A stretch of DNA of 44,995 bases. It comes from Pseudomonadota bacterium (GTDB lineage Bacteria; Pseudomonadota; Gammaproteobacteria; Xanthomonadales; Rhodanobacteraceae). Shown here piece after piece: positions 35,819-44,364 of the stretch. A model generated the notes under the pieces. The model saw only the letters and a list, made by a program, of their open reading frames with translations, did no database searches and had not been told where the DNA came from. The translations under genes and the position numbers were made by a program. The stretch is taken from the NCBI GenBank assembly GCA_023430685.1, contig JAEYZH010000079.1, positions 1-44,995 of the forward strand. Direction: 5' to 3'. Each line of letters opens with the position of its first letter. Position 1 is the stretch's first letter.

Positions 35819-37663
35819 ATGCCGCCGCATTTACGTCACATCGCTCACGCGTTCACGCTGTTGCTGCTGCTGTTGCCTGCGTTCGCGACGGCCGCCGATT
35901 GCGAGGGCATGCTCGCGCTCGCCGGCGAACTCGCGGCCGCGCGCGATTCCGACCCCGCCGCCGCGGTCGAGCGCGGCAACGCCGCGCTGCCGCAGGCCGA
36001 GGCGCTCGAGCCTCCGTGTGCTGGCGGCGTCGCGATGCTGCTGGGCGGCATCGCGACCAACCTGCAGGTGCTCGGGCGCAGCGGCGAGGCGGTCGATCAT
36101 TTCAAGCGCGCGATCGCGGCGCTCGGCACCGGCGGGACGCCGAGCCAGGTCGCGTTCCTGCATCGCGGCATCGGCGTCGCGCTGGTCGAGCTCGAGTCGT
36201 TTGAACCCGCGCTCGAGCACTACCTCACCGCGCTCGGCGTGAGCGACGCGGCCGGCGAGCGCATCGAGTCGGCGAAGACCGCGGGCAACATCGGCATCCT
36301 CTACACGAGCCTCGGCGAGTTCGAGAAGGCGCGCGCGTACCACCAGCGTTCGCTCGCGGCGTTCGAGGCGGCCGGTTTCAAGCCCGGCATCGCGGGCGCG
36401 CACGTCAATCTCGGCGCGGTCGCCGCGAAGTTCGGCCAGCAGGCGCTCGGCGCGGGCGACGCGCGCACGGCCGAGGCCGAGCATCGCGCGCTGAAGGACC
36501 ACAACGAGCGCGCCGAGGCGTTGTTCGCCGAGCTCGGCAACCAGCGCGGGGTCGCCTACGCGGCGAGCAACATCGGCCTTGCGTACGACCGTCTCGGCCA
36601 GCCCGCGCAGGCGTTGGCCGAACACCAGCGCTCGCTCGCGCTCCGGCGCGAAGTCGGCGATGCGTACGGCATCATCAACTCGCTGCTGAGCATGACCGCG
36701 ACCTTGCGCGCGCTCGACCGCCGCGCCGAGGCGCAGGCGGCGCTCGATGAAGCGGCGACGCGCGTGCCGGTCGAGGCGTTGAACCTGCGCAAGCTGATCG
36801 CCGAACAGCGCGTGTTGCTCGCCGAGGACCGCAGCGACTACCGCGCCGCGCTGGCGGCCGAGCGCGAGGTATCGAACATCGGGATGCAGATCGCGGGGCA
36901 GGACCAGGCCGACCGCATCGCCGCGCTGCAGGATCGCTTCGATGCGGACCAGGCCGCGCGACAGATCGAGCTGTTGCAACGCGAGTCCCGCATCGGCGAG
37001 CTCCAGCTCCAGCGCCAGCAACTCGTGACGCGCCTCAGCGTGCTGATCGCGGGACTCGCGCTGGTGCTGATCCTGCTGCTCGCGAGCCGCGTGCGCGTCG
37101 GCGCGCGCACTGCGCGCAAGCTCGCGCTCGCCGCACGCACCGACCACCTGACCGGCCTCTGGAACCGCCGCCACCTGATCGAGGTGATGGAAGCGGAGGT
37201 CGCGCGGCTCGAGCGCGGTGGCCAGCCGTTCTCCCTGCTGATGGCCGACCTCGACGACTTCAAGCAGATCAACGACGAACACGGCCACGAAATCGGCGAT
37301 GCGGTGCTGTGCGAAGTCGCGCGCCGCCTGCGCGACTCGGTGCGCCGACAGGACACGGTCGCGCGCTGGGGCGGCGAGGAGTTCCTCGTGCTGTTGCCGG
37401 ACACCGGCGAAGCCGGCGCGCATGCACTCGCCAACGCCTTGAGGGAGCGCATCGCACGCGAGCCGATTGCGTTCAACCGCCATGCCGATCCGTTGCAGGT
37501 CAGCCTCACGATCGGCTTCAGCCTCTGCGCGGCGGGCACCGCGCTCGATGACTGCATCCGCGCGGCCGATGCCGCGCTCTATCGCGGCAAACGCAGCGGC
37601 AAGAACCGCACCGTCGCGCAGCATGCGCAGGCGAGCGAGCCCCCGTCGATCGCATCGCCCTGA
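35819..37663 (+). CDS. TPR-containing diguanylate cyclase (GGDEF)
   Basis: This 614-residue membrane protein has a signal sequence (HAFTLLLLLLPAFATA) and a periplasmic part with about six TPR-like repeats (NIGILYTSLGEFEKARAYHQRS; NIGLAYDRLGQPAQALAEHQRS). A short coiled coil (residues 370-400) precedes one transmembrane helix (LSVLIAGLALVLILLLASRV). The cytoplasmic GGDEF domain has DHLTGLWNRRHL, LMADLDDFKQIND and the catalytic RWGGEEF near residue 518. The intact GGEEF suggests active c-di-GMP synthesis controlled by a periplasmic signal. The inhibitory-site RxxD is seen as RDSV rather than RxxD, so product inhibition may be weak. ATG 35819 or GTG 35810 could be the start. Confidence 0.9.
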   Translation: MPPHLRHIAHAFTLLLLLLPAFATAADCEGMLALAGELAAARDSDPAAAVERGNAALPQAEALEPPCAGGVAMLLGGIATNLQVLGRSGEAVDHFKRAIAALGTGGTPSQVAFLHRGIGVALVELESFEPALEHYLTALGVSDAAGERIESAKTAGNIGILYTSLGEFEKARAYHQRSLAAFEAAGFKPGIAGAHVNLGAVAAKFGQQALGAGDARTAEAEHRALKDHNERAEALFAELGNQRGVAYAASNIGLAYDRLGQPAQALAEHQRSLALRREVGDAYGIINSLLSMTATLRALDRRAEAQAALDEAATRVPVEALNLRKLIAEQRVLLAEDRSDYRAALAAEREVSNIGMQIAGQDQADRIAALQDRFDADQAARQIELLQRESRIGELQLQRQQLVTRLSVLIAGLALVLILLLASRVRVGARTARKLALAARTDHLTGLWNRRHLIEVMEAEVARLERGGQPFSLLMADLDDFKQINDEHGHEIGDAVLCEVARRLRDSVRRQDTVARWGGEEFLVLLPDTGEAGAHALANALRERIAREPIAFNRHADPLQVSLTIGFSLCAAGTALDDCIRAADAALYRGKRSGKNRTVAQHAQASEPPSIASP

Positions 37664-37754
37664 CGCCTCGACTGCATTCGCGCCGCGCGGCCCGGTTTGT
37701 GCGCATGCGCGCATTCGCCTATGGTCATGGGTGTCCCCGCCACGAACCGTCGCC

Positions 37755-39905
37755 ATGCGCACACGCCTGCTGCTGATTCCCCTGTTGCTCGGCCACGGCG
37801 CCGCGAGCGCCGATGAAGGCATGTGGTTGCCCTCGCAGCTGCCGGCGATCTCGGCGCGGCTCGAGGCGGCCGGCTTCAAGGGTGACCCGTCCGCGCTCGC
37901 GGACCTTGCGAAGCCGCCGATGAACGCGGTCGTCAAGGTCGGCGGCGCAACCGGCGCGTTCGTTTCGGATGCGGGTCTCGTGCTGACCAACCACCACGTC
38001 GCATTCGGCGTGATCCAGTACAACTCGCGCCCCGATCGCGATCTCATCGCGGACGGCTTCATCGCACGCGAGCGCACGGACGAACTGCCGGCCAATCCGG
38101 ATTTCCGGGTGCTGGTCACGACCGCGTCCGACGATGTGACCGAGCGCGTGCTCGCGGATGCGCGCGGCAAGCGCGGACGCGCCTACCACGACGCGGTCGA
38201 TCGCGCGGGCAAGCGACTCGTGGCCGAGTGCGAACGCGAAGTCGGCTATCGCTGCAGCCTCGCGAACCTCGACTACGGCAGCCGGTTCCACCTCGTGCGC
38301 CAGCTCGAACTGCGCGACATCCGGCTTGTATACGCGCCGCCCGATGCGATCGGCAGCTACGGCGACGAGATCGACAACTTCATGTGGCCGCGCCACAGCG
38401 GCGACTTCACGTTGCTGCGCGCGTATGTCGGTGCCGACGGCCGCCCGGCCGGTTATTCCGCGAACAACGTGCCCTACCAGCCGCCGGCGCACCTCGAGCC
38501 GTCGCTGACGCCGGTCGCCGAGGGCGACTTCGCGATGCTCGCGGGTTACCCGGGCACCACGTTCCGCCATCGCATGGCGTCCGAATTCGCGAACCAGGTC
38601 GAGTGGCAGCTGCCTTCGCGCGTCGAGCTCTACACCGGACTGATCGGAGCGATCGAGCGCGCGACTGGGCAAGACGATGCGGCAAGGGTGCTCTACGCCG
38701 CGCAGCTCAACGGCCAGAAGAACACGCTCAAGCGCGCGCGTGGCGAACTCGAGGGCCTCCAGCGCAGCGACGCGGTGCGCGTGCGCGCCGAGGACGAAAC
38801 CGCGATGCTGGCCTGGCTCGCGCGGCAGCCGGATGCGAAGGCGCAGCGCGCGGACATCGATGCGATACGCGCCGTGCTCGACGAGGCACGCGCGACGCGC
38901 GAGCGCGACCAGGTGTTCGCGCAGATCCAGAACCAGGCGCAGCTGCTCAAGGCCGCGATCACGCTGCAACGCTGGGCGCACGAGCGGCGCAAGCCGGATG
39001 TCGAGCGCGAATCGGGCTGGCAGGAGCGTGATGCGCTGCTGCGCGAGGGCCAGTTGCGCCAGGTGCAGCGGCGTTACGCGCCTGCGGTCGAGCAGGCTCT
39101 GTTGGTCGAACTGCTGCGGCGCCATCACGCGCTGCCGGGCGACCAGCGCATCGCCGAAGTCGACGCGGTGTTCGGCACGGATGCGGCACAGGTACCCGCG
39201 CGCCTCGCGGCGCTCTATGGCGCGACCACGCTCGGCGACGAGAACGCGCGCATGCGCCTGTTCGGCGCGGCCCCGGACGAGGTCGCGCAATCGGAGGATC
39301 CGCTGCTGCACGCGGCCGCGACGCTGCAACCGGCGATCCTGCGCCTCGAGGACATCGACAAGCAGCGCGACGGCGAACTGCTGCGCCTGCGGCCGTCGTA
39401 CATGCGCGCGCTCGCGGCGTATCGCGCCTCCGAAGGTCGCAGCATGTATCCGGACGCGAACTCGACGCTGCGCGTGAGCTACGGCAAGGTCGCCGCGTTG
39501 TCCCCGCGCGATGCGGTCCGCTTCGCGCCCGTCAGCAGCGTGCGCGGCATCGTCGAGAAGCACACCGGCGCCGCGCCGTTCGCCGCGCCGCGCCCGCTGC
39601 TCGATGCGATCGCCAAAGGCGACTTCGGCAGCACCGCCGATCCGACGCTCGGCACCCAGAGCGTCGATTTCCTGACCAACCTCGACACCACCGGCGGCAA
39701 CTCCGGCTCGCCCGTGCTCGATGCGCAGGGCCGGCTGATCGGCCTCAACTTCGACAGCAACTGGGAATCGGTGAGTGCGAGCTGGATGTACGACCCGCGC
39801 TACAAGCGCGCGATCCACGTCGACCTGCGCTACATCCGCTGGCTGCTCGCGAAGGTGTATCCCGCCCCGCATCTGCTGCGCGAGATGGGGCTGCCGGCCG
39901 AATAG
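37755..39905 (+). CDS. S46 family dipeptidyl-peptidase (DPP7/DPP11-like)
   Basis: This 716-residue periplasmic serine peptidase has a signal peptide ending at GAASA. The catalytic triad is visible: His in TNHHVAFG, Asp in GDEIDNFMWPRHSGDF, Ser near residue 650 in TGGNSGSPV. The chymotrypsin-like double barrel is interrupted by a long helical domain (about 270-560), as in the family. It removes dipeptides from oligopeptide N-termini. The residue 18 positions after the catalytic Ser, which is Gly in DPP7 (hydrophobic P1) and Arg in DPP11 (acidic P1), is Ser here (FDSNWE). The preference is therefore not clear from sequence. Confidence 0.92.
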   Translation: MRTRLLLIPLLLGHGAASADEGMWLPSQLPAISARLEAAGFKGDPSALADLAKPPMNAVVKVGGATGAFVSDAGLVLTNHHVAFGVIQYNSRPDRDLIADGFIARERTDELPANPDFRVLVTTASDDVTERVLADARGKRGRAYHDAVDRAGKRLVAECEREVGYRCSLANLDYGSRFHLVRQLELRDIRLVYAPPDAIGSYGDEIDNFMWPRHSGDFTLLRAYVGADGRPAGYSANNVPYQPPAHLEPSLTPVAEGDFAMLAGYPGTTFRHRMASEFANQVEWQLPSRVELYTGLIGAIERATGQDDAARVLYAAQLNGQKNTLKRARGELEGLQRSDAVRVRAEDETAMLAWLARQPDAKAQRADIDAIRAVLDEARATRERDQVFAQIQNQAQLLKAAITLQRWAHERRKPDVERESGWQERDALLREGQLRQVQRRYAPAVEQALLVELLRRHHALPGDQRIAEVDAVFGTDAAQVPARLAALYGATTLGDENARMRLFGAAPDEVAQSEDPLLHAAATLQPAILRLEDIDKQRDGELLRLRPSYMRALAAYRASEGRSMYPDANSTLRVSYGKVAALSPRDAVRFAPVSSVRGIVEKHTGAAPFAAPRPLLDAIAKGDFGSTADPTLGTQSVDFLTNLDTTGGNSGSPVLDAQGRLIGLNFDSNWESVSASWMYDPRYKRAIHVDLRYIRWLLAKVYPAPHLLREMGLPAE

Positions 39906-39913
39906 GACCACCC

Positions 39914-39942
39914 CGCGATCGCGCACAGGGTGCGCTCCTGCG
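39914..39942. repeat. Partial family C repeat (one arm)
   Basis: GCGATCGCGCACAGGGTGCGCTCCTG matches one arm of the 8928-9122 elements; the opposite arm is absent. It lies in the 47-bp gap between convergent genes. Confidence 0.6.
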
Positions 39943-39952
39943 CGCGAACGCG

Positions 39953-40972
39953 TCACCCATCCAATTCGCTGGCGATCCCGCTCGTCGCGAGCGCGGCCAG
40001 CATCTTGCGCGCGTCGAACGCCTGCCCCGGTGCAAGCGCGCCGCGCGCGCGCACGCGACCATCGAGGATCCGCTCCATCGCCTCCACCGCGAGCGGCGCG
40101 CTGACCGCGTAGATGTCACGCCCGCTCGCACGCGCGCGGCGGCGACGGCCATTCGCGAGGACTTCTACCTCGACGATGAACCGCTGGTCCGATCGCCCTT
40201 CCGCATCCGTCGCGCGCGGCGTCGGCGTCGCGGGATCGCGCAGGTCGACGAGCGGCGCGAGGTTCATCCACGAATGCAGCTCCGCGCATTCCAGGTGGCG
40301 CGAGAGCGTGATCGTCTCGGCCAGCGGCAGTGCCACGACGTCGACCTCTCCGATCGGCGGCGGGAATGCCCAGCGCCGCGTCGGTGCGGGATCGGCGACG
40401 TATTGCCGTTCGCCGCCCCTGATGATCCAGCGCCGGTAGTGGTTGCGTTCGCCGGTGAGGCGCGTGCCGGTGGTCGGATGCCAGCGATCGAGTGCGACCG
40501 CGACATCGATCGCATCGACGCGGGTCTCGCCCTCGTCCAGCAGCGCGGTCGCGAGCAGGTCCGCGAGCCCGCCGTAGAACGCGATCGACGGCATCGCGAC
40601 GAGCCCGGCCGCACGCAACTCCGCGTCGCGCGCATGCGTCGCATCGGTCGCGCGCTGCTCCGCGGCGACATCGAGGTAGTGGATGCGTGCGCGCAGCGCG
40701 GCGTCGAGCAGCGGCGCACCGGTATCGAGGAACGGTCCCGCGCAATGGACCAGTGCGCGTGTTCCCGCGAGCGCGCGGTCGAGCGCGGCCGGATCGTCGA
40801 TCGTCGCGACGCGCGTCTCGAGGCCCGGGAACGCCTGCGCGAGCGCCACGAGCGCATTCGCATCACGCCCGCTCGCGACCGGCGTCCAGCCGCGCCGGAA
40901 CAACTCCGCGACGACGAAGCGCCCCGTGTGGCCGTACGCGCCATACACCGCGATCCTGCGCTCGCCGTTCAT
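39953..40972 (-). CDS. Saccharopine-dehydrogenase-like NAD(P)-binding protein
   Basis: This 339-residue protein begins RRIAVYGAYGHTGRFVVAEL, a Rossmann GxxGxTG loop, followed by VVASGRD-type nucleotide discrimination and TRALVHCAGPFLDTGAPLL, YLDVAAEQ and PSIAFYGGLADLLA. This is the pattern of the saccharopine dehydrogenase/trans-enoyl-reductase family (COG3268). The substrate is unknown. It is the last gene of a small minus-strand operon: its ATG overlaps the stop of a 36-codon frame (ATGA at 40969-40972), itself coupled to a tiny Cys-rich protein gene. Confidence 0.8.
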   Translation of the reverse strand: MNGERRIAVYGAYGHTGRFVVAELFRRGWTPVASGRDANALVALAQAFPGLETRVATIDDPAALDRALAGTRALVHCAGPFLDTGAPLLDAALRARIHYLDVAAEQRATDATHARDAELRAAGLVAMPSIAFYGGLADLLATALLDEGETRVDAIDVAVALDRWHPTTGTRLTGERNHYRRWIIRGGERQYVADPAPTRRWAFPPPIGEVDVVALPLAETITLSRHLECAELHSWMNLAPLVDLRDPATPTPRATDAEGRSDQRFIVEVEVLANGRRRRARASGRDIYAVSAPLAVEAMERILDGRVRARGALAPGQAFDARKMLAALATSGIASELDG

Positions 40973-41079
40973 CGGCCCACCCCGCCGCCGCCGAATCGCA
41001 CGCGCCGCATGCGCATGCGATTCGGCATGCCGCCGGCGATCCGCTGCGCATGCGCCGCGAACAGCCGCGCGCGCCTCAT
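40969..41079 (-). CDS. Small Arg-rich frame (36 aa), possibly translated
   Basis: ATG at 41079 overlaps the stop of the upstream Cys-rich gene (ATGA), and its own TGA overlaps the start of the saccharopine-dehydrogenase-like gene (ATGA). The peptide, beginning MRRARLFAAHAQRIAGG and rich in Arg and Met, has no recognised family. Double coupling suggests that ribosomes could pass through it. It may be only a coupling leader, or chance in GC-rich DNA. Confidence 0.3.
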   Translation of the reverse strand: MRRARLFAAHAQRIAGGMPNRMRMRRVRFGGGGVGR

Positions 41080-41213
41080 GCGGAGGCCTTCGCTTCGCGC
41101 AGGGCCTGCGCGCATTCCTCGCAGCACACCTCGACGGTGCGTCCGCCGATCTCGACCGTGATCGCGTTGCCGTCGAGCTCGCAATCGCAGGCCGCACAGG
41201 TCTTCTCGTTCAT
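41076..41213 (-). CDS. Tiny TRASH-like metal-binding protein (45 aa)
   Basis: MNEKTCAACDCELDGNAITV starts the peptide. It has six cysteines at positions 6, 9, 11, 30, 31 and 34, including C9-x20-C30-x3-C34, the spacing of the TRASH metal-binding motif (C-x19-22-C-x3-C). Such modules bind copper, zinc or other transition metals in sensors, transporters and chaperones. GGAGAG precedes the ATG at good distance. It is coupled to the downstream 36-codon frame and then the dehydrogenase-like gene. A free-standing 45-residue TRASH domain could be a metal chaperone or sensor; that role is inference. Confidence 0.7.
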   Translation of the reverse strand: MNEKTCAACDCELDGNAITVEIGGRTVEVCCEECAQALREAKASA

Positions 41214-41328
41214 CGCTGCTCTCCACTGTCGCCCGCCAACCGGGCAGGGAGATGAGGCCAGCGTGCGCCGACTGGCGCTGTCGAAATCTTTAGCGCTCGT
41301 GTCGGTACCCCGCGCCGCGGAAGTCCCG

Positions 41329-41368
41329 TAGGGTGGGTCGCAGCCCCGAAAGGGGCGAGCCCCACCAT
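41329..41368. repeat. Hairpin repeat, GGGTGGG...CCCACC type
   Basis: GTAGGGTGGGTCGCAGCCCC then GAAA then GGGGCGAGCCCCACC makes a long stem closed by a GAAA tetraloop. It resembles intergenic palindromes common in Proteobacteria. It lies in the 216-bp gap between the AraC regulator 3' end and the TRASH gene start (both on the minus strand); it may terminate the upstream or attenuate the downstream transcript. Confidence 0.6.
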
Positions 41369-41429
41369 CGCGATCCATGTGCAGGTCGCGGTCCGTACGC
41401 GCGAGCCCATCACCCTCGATCCCGCGCTT

Positions 41430-42275
41430 TCAGGCCCGCGCCTTTCCGGCGGGAAGCGCCGCACGCCGGAACGCGGTCGGCGTGCGCCCGTAGGTCTGCC
41501 GGAACGCCGCCGCGAAATGGCTGTGGCTCGAGAACCCGAGATCCTGCGCGAGCGCCGACACGTCCTCGCAACCGGGGATAAGGTCCAGCGCACGCGCGAG
41601 CCGCAGCCGCATCTGGTAGCGGTAAAGCGGCAACCCTTCGACCGCGCGGAAGGCCTGCGTCAAGTACACCGCCGAGCCGCCGATCTCGGCGGCGATGCCC
41701 GCGAGGCTCCAGCGCCGAGCCGGATCGCTCGCGAGCAGCAGCTTCGCGCGGTCGACGAGGCGCCGCGCCGCATGCGTCGCGCCCGCCGCGTGCGTCGTGC
41801 GTGGACCGAGGCTGCGGCTCGCAAGCGTCAACGCAAGGCTCTCCGCCTCGAGCGGTTCGACCGCGCCGCTGCGCAGTCCGTGGCGCAGCAGCGCGACGAG
41901 CGCCTGTGCGCGCGGGTCGATGCGCAGCGATTGCCCGCGGAACGCAACCCCGCCACCCTCGCGCAACAGCGCGCGCGGCGCGAGTTCATGCAGCAACGCC
42001 TGCGACAGCTGCAAGACCAGGCTCGCATCGCCACCGGTCGCCGGATGGCTGACCTGGTAGCCCTCGCCCGCGTTGAACAGCAGCACGTGGTTCGCGTCCG
42101 CGACCGACTGCGTGCTGCCGACGTGCCGCAGGTACAGCCCGCGGTACGGAAACACCAGGTGCGTCGCAGACGCGCATTCCTCCGCGCTGCGGTGGCGGCA
42201 CTCGCCGCTGCACAACACGTCCTTCACCGCGACGGTGCGGCTGTCGAACAGGCGGTCGACCTTGAAGTCGGTCAT
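41430..42275 (-). CDS. AraC family transcriptional regulator
   Basis: This 281-residue cytoplasmic DNA-binding protein has an N-terminal cupin-like sensing region with a Cys-rich stretch (VLCSGECRHRSAEEC) that could sense metal or redox state. The C-terminal double helix-turn-helix (about 175-275) contains WSLAGIAAEIGGSAVYLTQAFRAVEG and the signature SALAQDLGFSSHSHFAAAFRQTYGRTPTAFRR. Genes controlled are unknown; the downstream TRASH-dehydrogenase operon on the same strand is a reasonable candidate. The ribosome site is weak. The start is divergent from nothing nearby; the HAD gene lies upstream on the same strand. Confidence 0.9.
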   Translation of the reverse strand: MTDFKVDRLFDSRTVAVKDVLCSGECRHRSAEECASATHLVFPYRGLYLRHVGSTQSVADANHVLLFNAGEGYQVSHPATGGDASLVLQLSQALLHELAPRALLREGGGVAFRGQSLRIDPRAQALVALLRHGLRSGAVEPLEAESLALTLASRSLGPRTTHAAGATHAARRLVDRAKLLLASDPARRWSLAGIAAEIGGSAVYLTQAFRAVEGLPLYRYQMRLRLARALDLIPGCEDVSALAQDLGFSSHSHFAAAFRQTYGRTPTAFRRAALPAGKARA

Positions 42276-42345
42276 CGAACGCAGCGGTTGGAGAGACGAT
42301 GCAGCTTAGCAGCGCGCCTGTCCGCGCGAGCGCGTGTCGTTCGTT

Positions 42346-42435
42346 GTAGGAGCCCACCCTGTGGGCGATCCGCGCAGGGAACCGGTTGCGCGCCGTTGTG
42401 GAACACCCGCGATCACGCACAGGGTGCGCTCCTAC
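42346..42435. repeat. Family C inverted repeat, copy 3
   Basis: GTAGGAGCCCACCCTGTGGG at the left and CACAGGGTGCGCTCCTAC at the right, the same element as 8928-9122 with a diverged centre. Its right end supplies the TAG stop (complement of 42432-42434) of the minus-strand HAD gene. Confidence 0.85.
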
Positions 42436-43145
42436 ACGGAGGCGGCTTCGATCCGGTGCAGCGCGTCGGCGATGCCCGCCGGCGAGTCGACCGCGACCAC
42501 GCGTGGGTGCCCGCGTTCGACGTTGTGCTCGAGTTCGTGCACCCACGTCACGTGGTAGGGCATGTGGATGCCCCAGCCGCCGAGCGCGATGACGGGTTCG
42601 ATGTCCGAGCGCATCGAGTTGCCGATCATCGCGAACTTCGCCGCGTCGACGCCGAACTCGGCGAGCACGCGCGCGTAGCTGCGCGTGTTCTTCTCCGACA
42701 CGATCTCGATGCGCTGGAACAGGTCGCCGAGCCCGCTGCGCGCGACCTTGCTTTCCTGGTGGAACAGGTCGCCCTTGGTGATCAGCACGACGCGATGGCG
42801 CGCGGCGACGGATTCGACGGCTGCACGGATGTCGGGCAGCAGTTCGACCGGGTGCTGCAGGATGTCCTTGCCGAGCGTGACGATGCGATGGATGCCCGCC
42901 GCATCGATGCGGCCGCCGCTGAGTTCGATCGCGGCCTCGACCATCGACAGCGCCATGCCCTTGGCGCCGTAGCCGAAGATCGCGAGGTTGCGCCGTTCGA
43001 CCTCGTGCAGGCGCGTGCGCGCATCGGCATCGGCGAGGTCGATCCAGTGGCCGAGGAGGCGCTCGAACTCGGCGCCCGCGTGCTGGTAGTAGCCCTCGCT
43101 GTGCCAGAGCGTGTCGTCGCCGTCGAAGCCGACCAGTTCGATCAT
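42432..43145 (-). CDS. HAD family hydrolase
   Basis: This 237-residue cytoplasmic phosphatase of the haloacid dehalogenase fold has motif I GFDGDDTLWHS (nucleophile and acid Asp), motif II ITKGD, motif III Lys in SEKN, and motif IV IGNSMRSDIEPVIALG. A helical cap follows motif I. The substrate is not identifiable; relatives act on small phosphorylated metabolites. ATG 43145 starts directly before the first strand (MIELVGFDGDD). The stop codon belongs to a family C repeat, so the natural C-terminus may have been replaced by the repeat boundary. Confidence 0.9.
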   Translation of the reverse strand: MIELVGFDGDDTLWHSEGYYQHAGAEFERLLGHWIDLADADARTRLHEVERRNLAIFGYGAKGMALSMVEAAIELSGGRIDAAGIHRIVTLGKDILQHPVELLPDIRAAVESVAARHRVVLITKGDLFHQESKVARSGLGDLFQRIEIVSEKNTRSYARVLAEFGVDAAKFAMIGNSMRSDIEPVIALGGWGIHMPYHVTWVHELEHNVERGHPRVVAVDSPAGIADALHRIEAASV

Positions 43146-43341
43146 CGGGGTGTCCGCAGCACGTGGCCGGTGGATGGAGCCGGCGGGGATGCGGAGTGTA
43201 GCGGCGAGGAAGGCGTGGGTGGCGTCGCGCGCGCAAGAAGCTCGGGGCTGGCGCGCTCCGACAACCGCCTCCGTGCCGATGCTCCGGGACGCGCGCGCGG
43301 CGAAAGCCCCTTCCACGGGCTTCACGGCGCCCGGACGCGTG

Positions 43342-43608
43342 CTAGTCGAGCACGCCGCAGCGCAGGCGTTCGCGGCGCGCTTCGCGCAGGTCCTCGACGA
43401 TGCCGAACGGATCCATGCCCATCGTGTACGTGCCGACGATCGAACTCGCGTTGATCGAGGCGGCGTGTACGCCGTTGTCCTGGTCCGCATGGACCTCGGC
43501 CATGTCCGTCACCCACACCATCACCTGCGAATCGCGCGTCGCGCGGGAGATGCGACTCGCGAGGACTTCGAGGTCACCGCGCAGCGAACCGATCGACTTG
43601 CTCTTCAT
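43342..43608 (-). CDS. Small protein of unknown function (88 aa)
   Basis: It starts MKSKSIGSLRGDLEVLASRI and contains a beta-hairpin-like stretch QVMVWVTDMAEVHA and the segment TYTMGMDPFGIVEDLREARRER. I recognise no family. GGAG lies 8 bases before this ATG; an in-frame ATG at 43671 would add 21 residues (ending NRSAC), but has no ribosome site. It is divergent from the small gene at 43960, across a palindrome-rich region. The 196-bp gap 43146-43341 to the HAD gene shows nothing. Confidence 0.6.
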   Translation of the reverse strand: MKSKSIGSLRGDLEVLASRISRATRDSQVMVWVTDMAEVHADQDNGVHAASINASSIVGTYTMGMDPFGIVEDLREARRERLRCGVLD

Positions 43609-43816
43609 GCATGCACTCCGGTTGGCAAAAGGAGGCGGCAGGTCATCCAGTGGCCTGCCGTCCTCGTCCATTCGGTACCAGTGCCGGTTGCGCGGCAGCG
43701 CCGCCGGATCACGTTTCCCCTTGCGGAATCCGTCCCGCGGATCGGTAGAAGCAAGCTCCGGGCCAAGCCCGGAAAGCGCGTGCTGGCGCGCATCCGGCGC
43801 GGTCGACGGCCGCCGG

Positions 43817-43861
43817 GGGCGGAAACGCTTTCCGCCCGGTGGAAACGCTTACACGCTTTCC
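43817..43861. promoter_or_regulatory. Paired GGAAA...TTTCC palindromes (putative operator)
   Basis: GGGCGGAAA-CGC-TTTCCGCCC (43817-43837) is a perfect 9-bp inverted repeat. GGAAACGCTT recurs exactly 20 bp later at 43841 and closes with TTTCC at 43857-43861. It sits in the 351-bp non-coding region 43609-43959 between two divergent small genes, a position expected for a shared operator. No further gene is seen in that region. Confidence 0.4.
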
Positions 43862-43959
43862 TGCGTGCGGCAGCACGCGAACCCGCGTCAGGGCGCGCTT
43901 TCCCGCGACGGCACGGTTGCTGCAGGGAACCCTGTGCACCGCACTCAAGGAGCTCCATC

Positions 43960-44238
43960 ATGCAAGCCGACTGGACGAAGACCGCAACCGCATTGCCGCC
44001 CGAAGGAACCCTCGTCGAGTTCCTGCTCGATGCGCGGAACTGCCCGATGCGCGGGATCTATGCGATCGGCCGTTTCGAGTCGCGCTGGAACGACTACCCG
44101 CCGCCGAGCGTGAGCCGCTGGCGTTCGCTCGGCGCGGAGCCCGTGCGCACGAACGCCAGTGCCACGCGCGTCCACCAACTGCGTCGCAGGGCAGCCGAAG
44201 CCGCGGGTTTCGGTGCGTTCGCCGTCGGCGCCGCCTGA
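43960..44238 (+). CDS. Small protein of unknown function (92 aa)
   Basis: It starts MQADWTKTATALPPEGTLVE; the N-terminal half (VEFLLDARNCPMRGIYAIGRFESRWNDYPP) looks like a small beta-barrel with conserved-looking aromatic residues. The C-terminal half is basic and helical (TRVHQLRRRAAEAAGFGAF). No family recognised. A strong AAGGAG lies 6-7 bases before the ATG, and the region upstream carries the paired palindromes, so it is probably expressed and regulated. Confidence 0.6.
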   Translation: MQADWTKTATALPPEGTLVEFLLDARNCPMRGIYAIGRFESRWNDYPPPSVSRWRSLGAEPVRTNASATRVHQLRRRAAEAAGFGAFAVGAA

Positions 44239-44292
44239 GCCGCAATGAGCGTGAGCGTGCCAGGGCAGGCGCGGCGTGAGCCGGACGAAGGG

Positions 44293-44321
44293 TTGACGCC
44301 TGCTGGCGAGGCCTGTATTCG
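44293..44321 (+). promoter_or_regulatory. Possible sigma-70 promoter for the PAS gene
   Basis: TTGACG (44293-44298), 17 bp, TATTCG (44316-44321): a good -35 and a modest -10 at ideal spacing. It would start transcription near 44328 and so supports ATG 44365 over the in-frame ATG 44245. Confidence 0.4.
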
Positions 44322-44364
44322 AATCGACCCCTCTCGGGAACATCCGCGTGAACTGGCCACCGAC

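Noticed and set aside
43609..43671. Upstream ATG 43671 for the 88-aa gene
   Set aside because: The extension reads protein-like (MDEDGRPLDDLPPPFANRSA) but lacks a ribosome site, while ATG 43608 has GGAG at 8 bases. It remains a possible alternative start.
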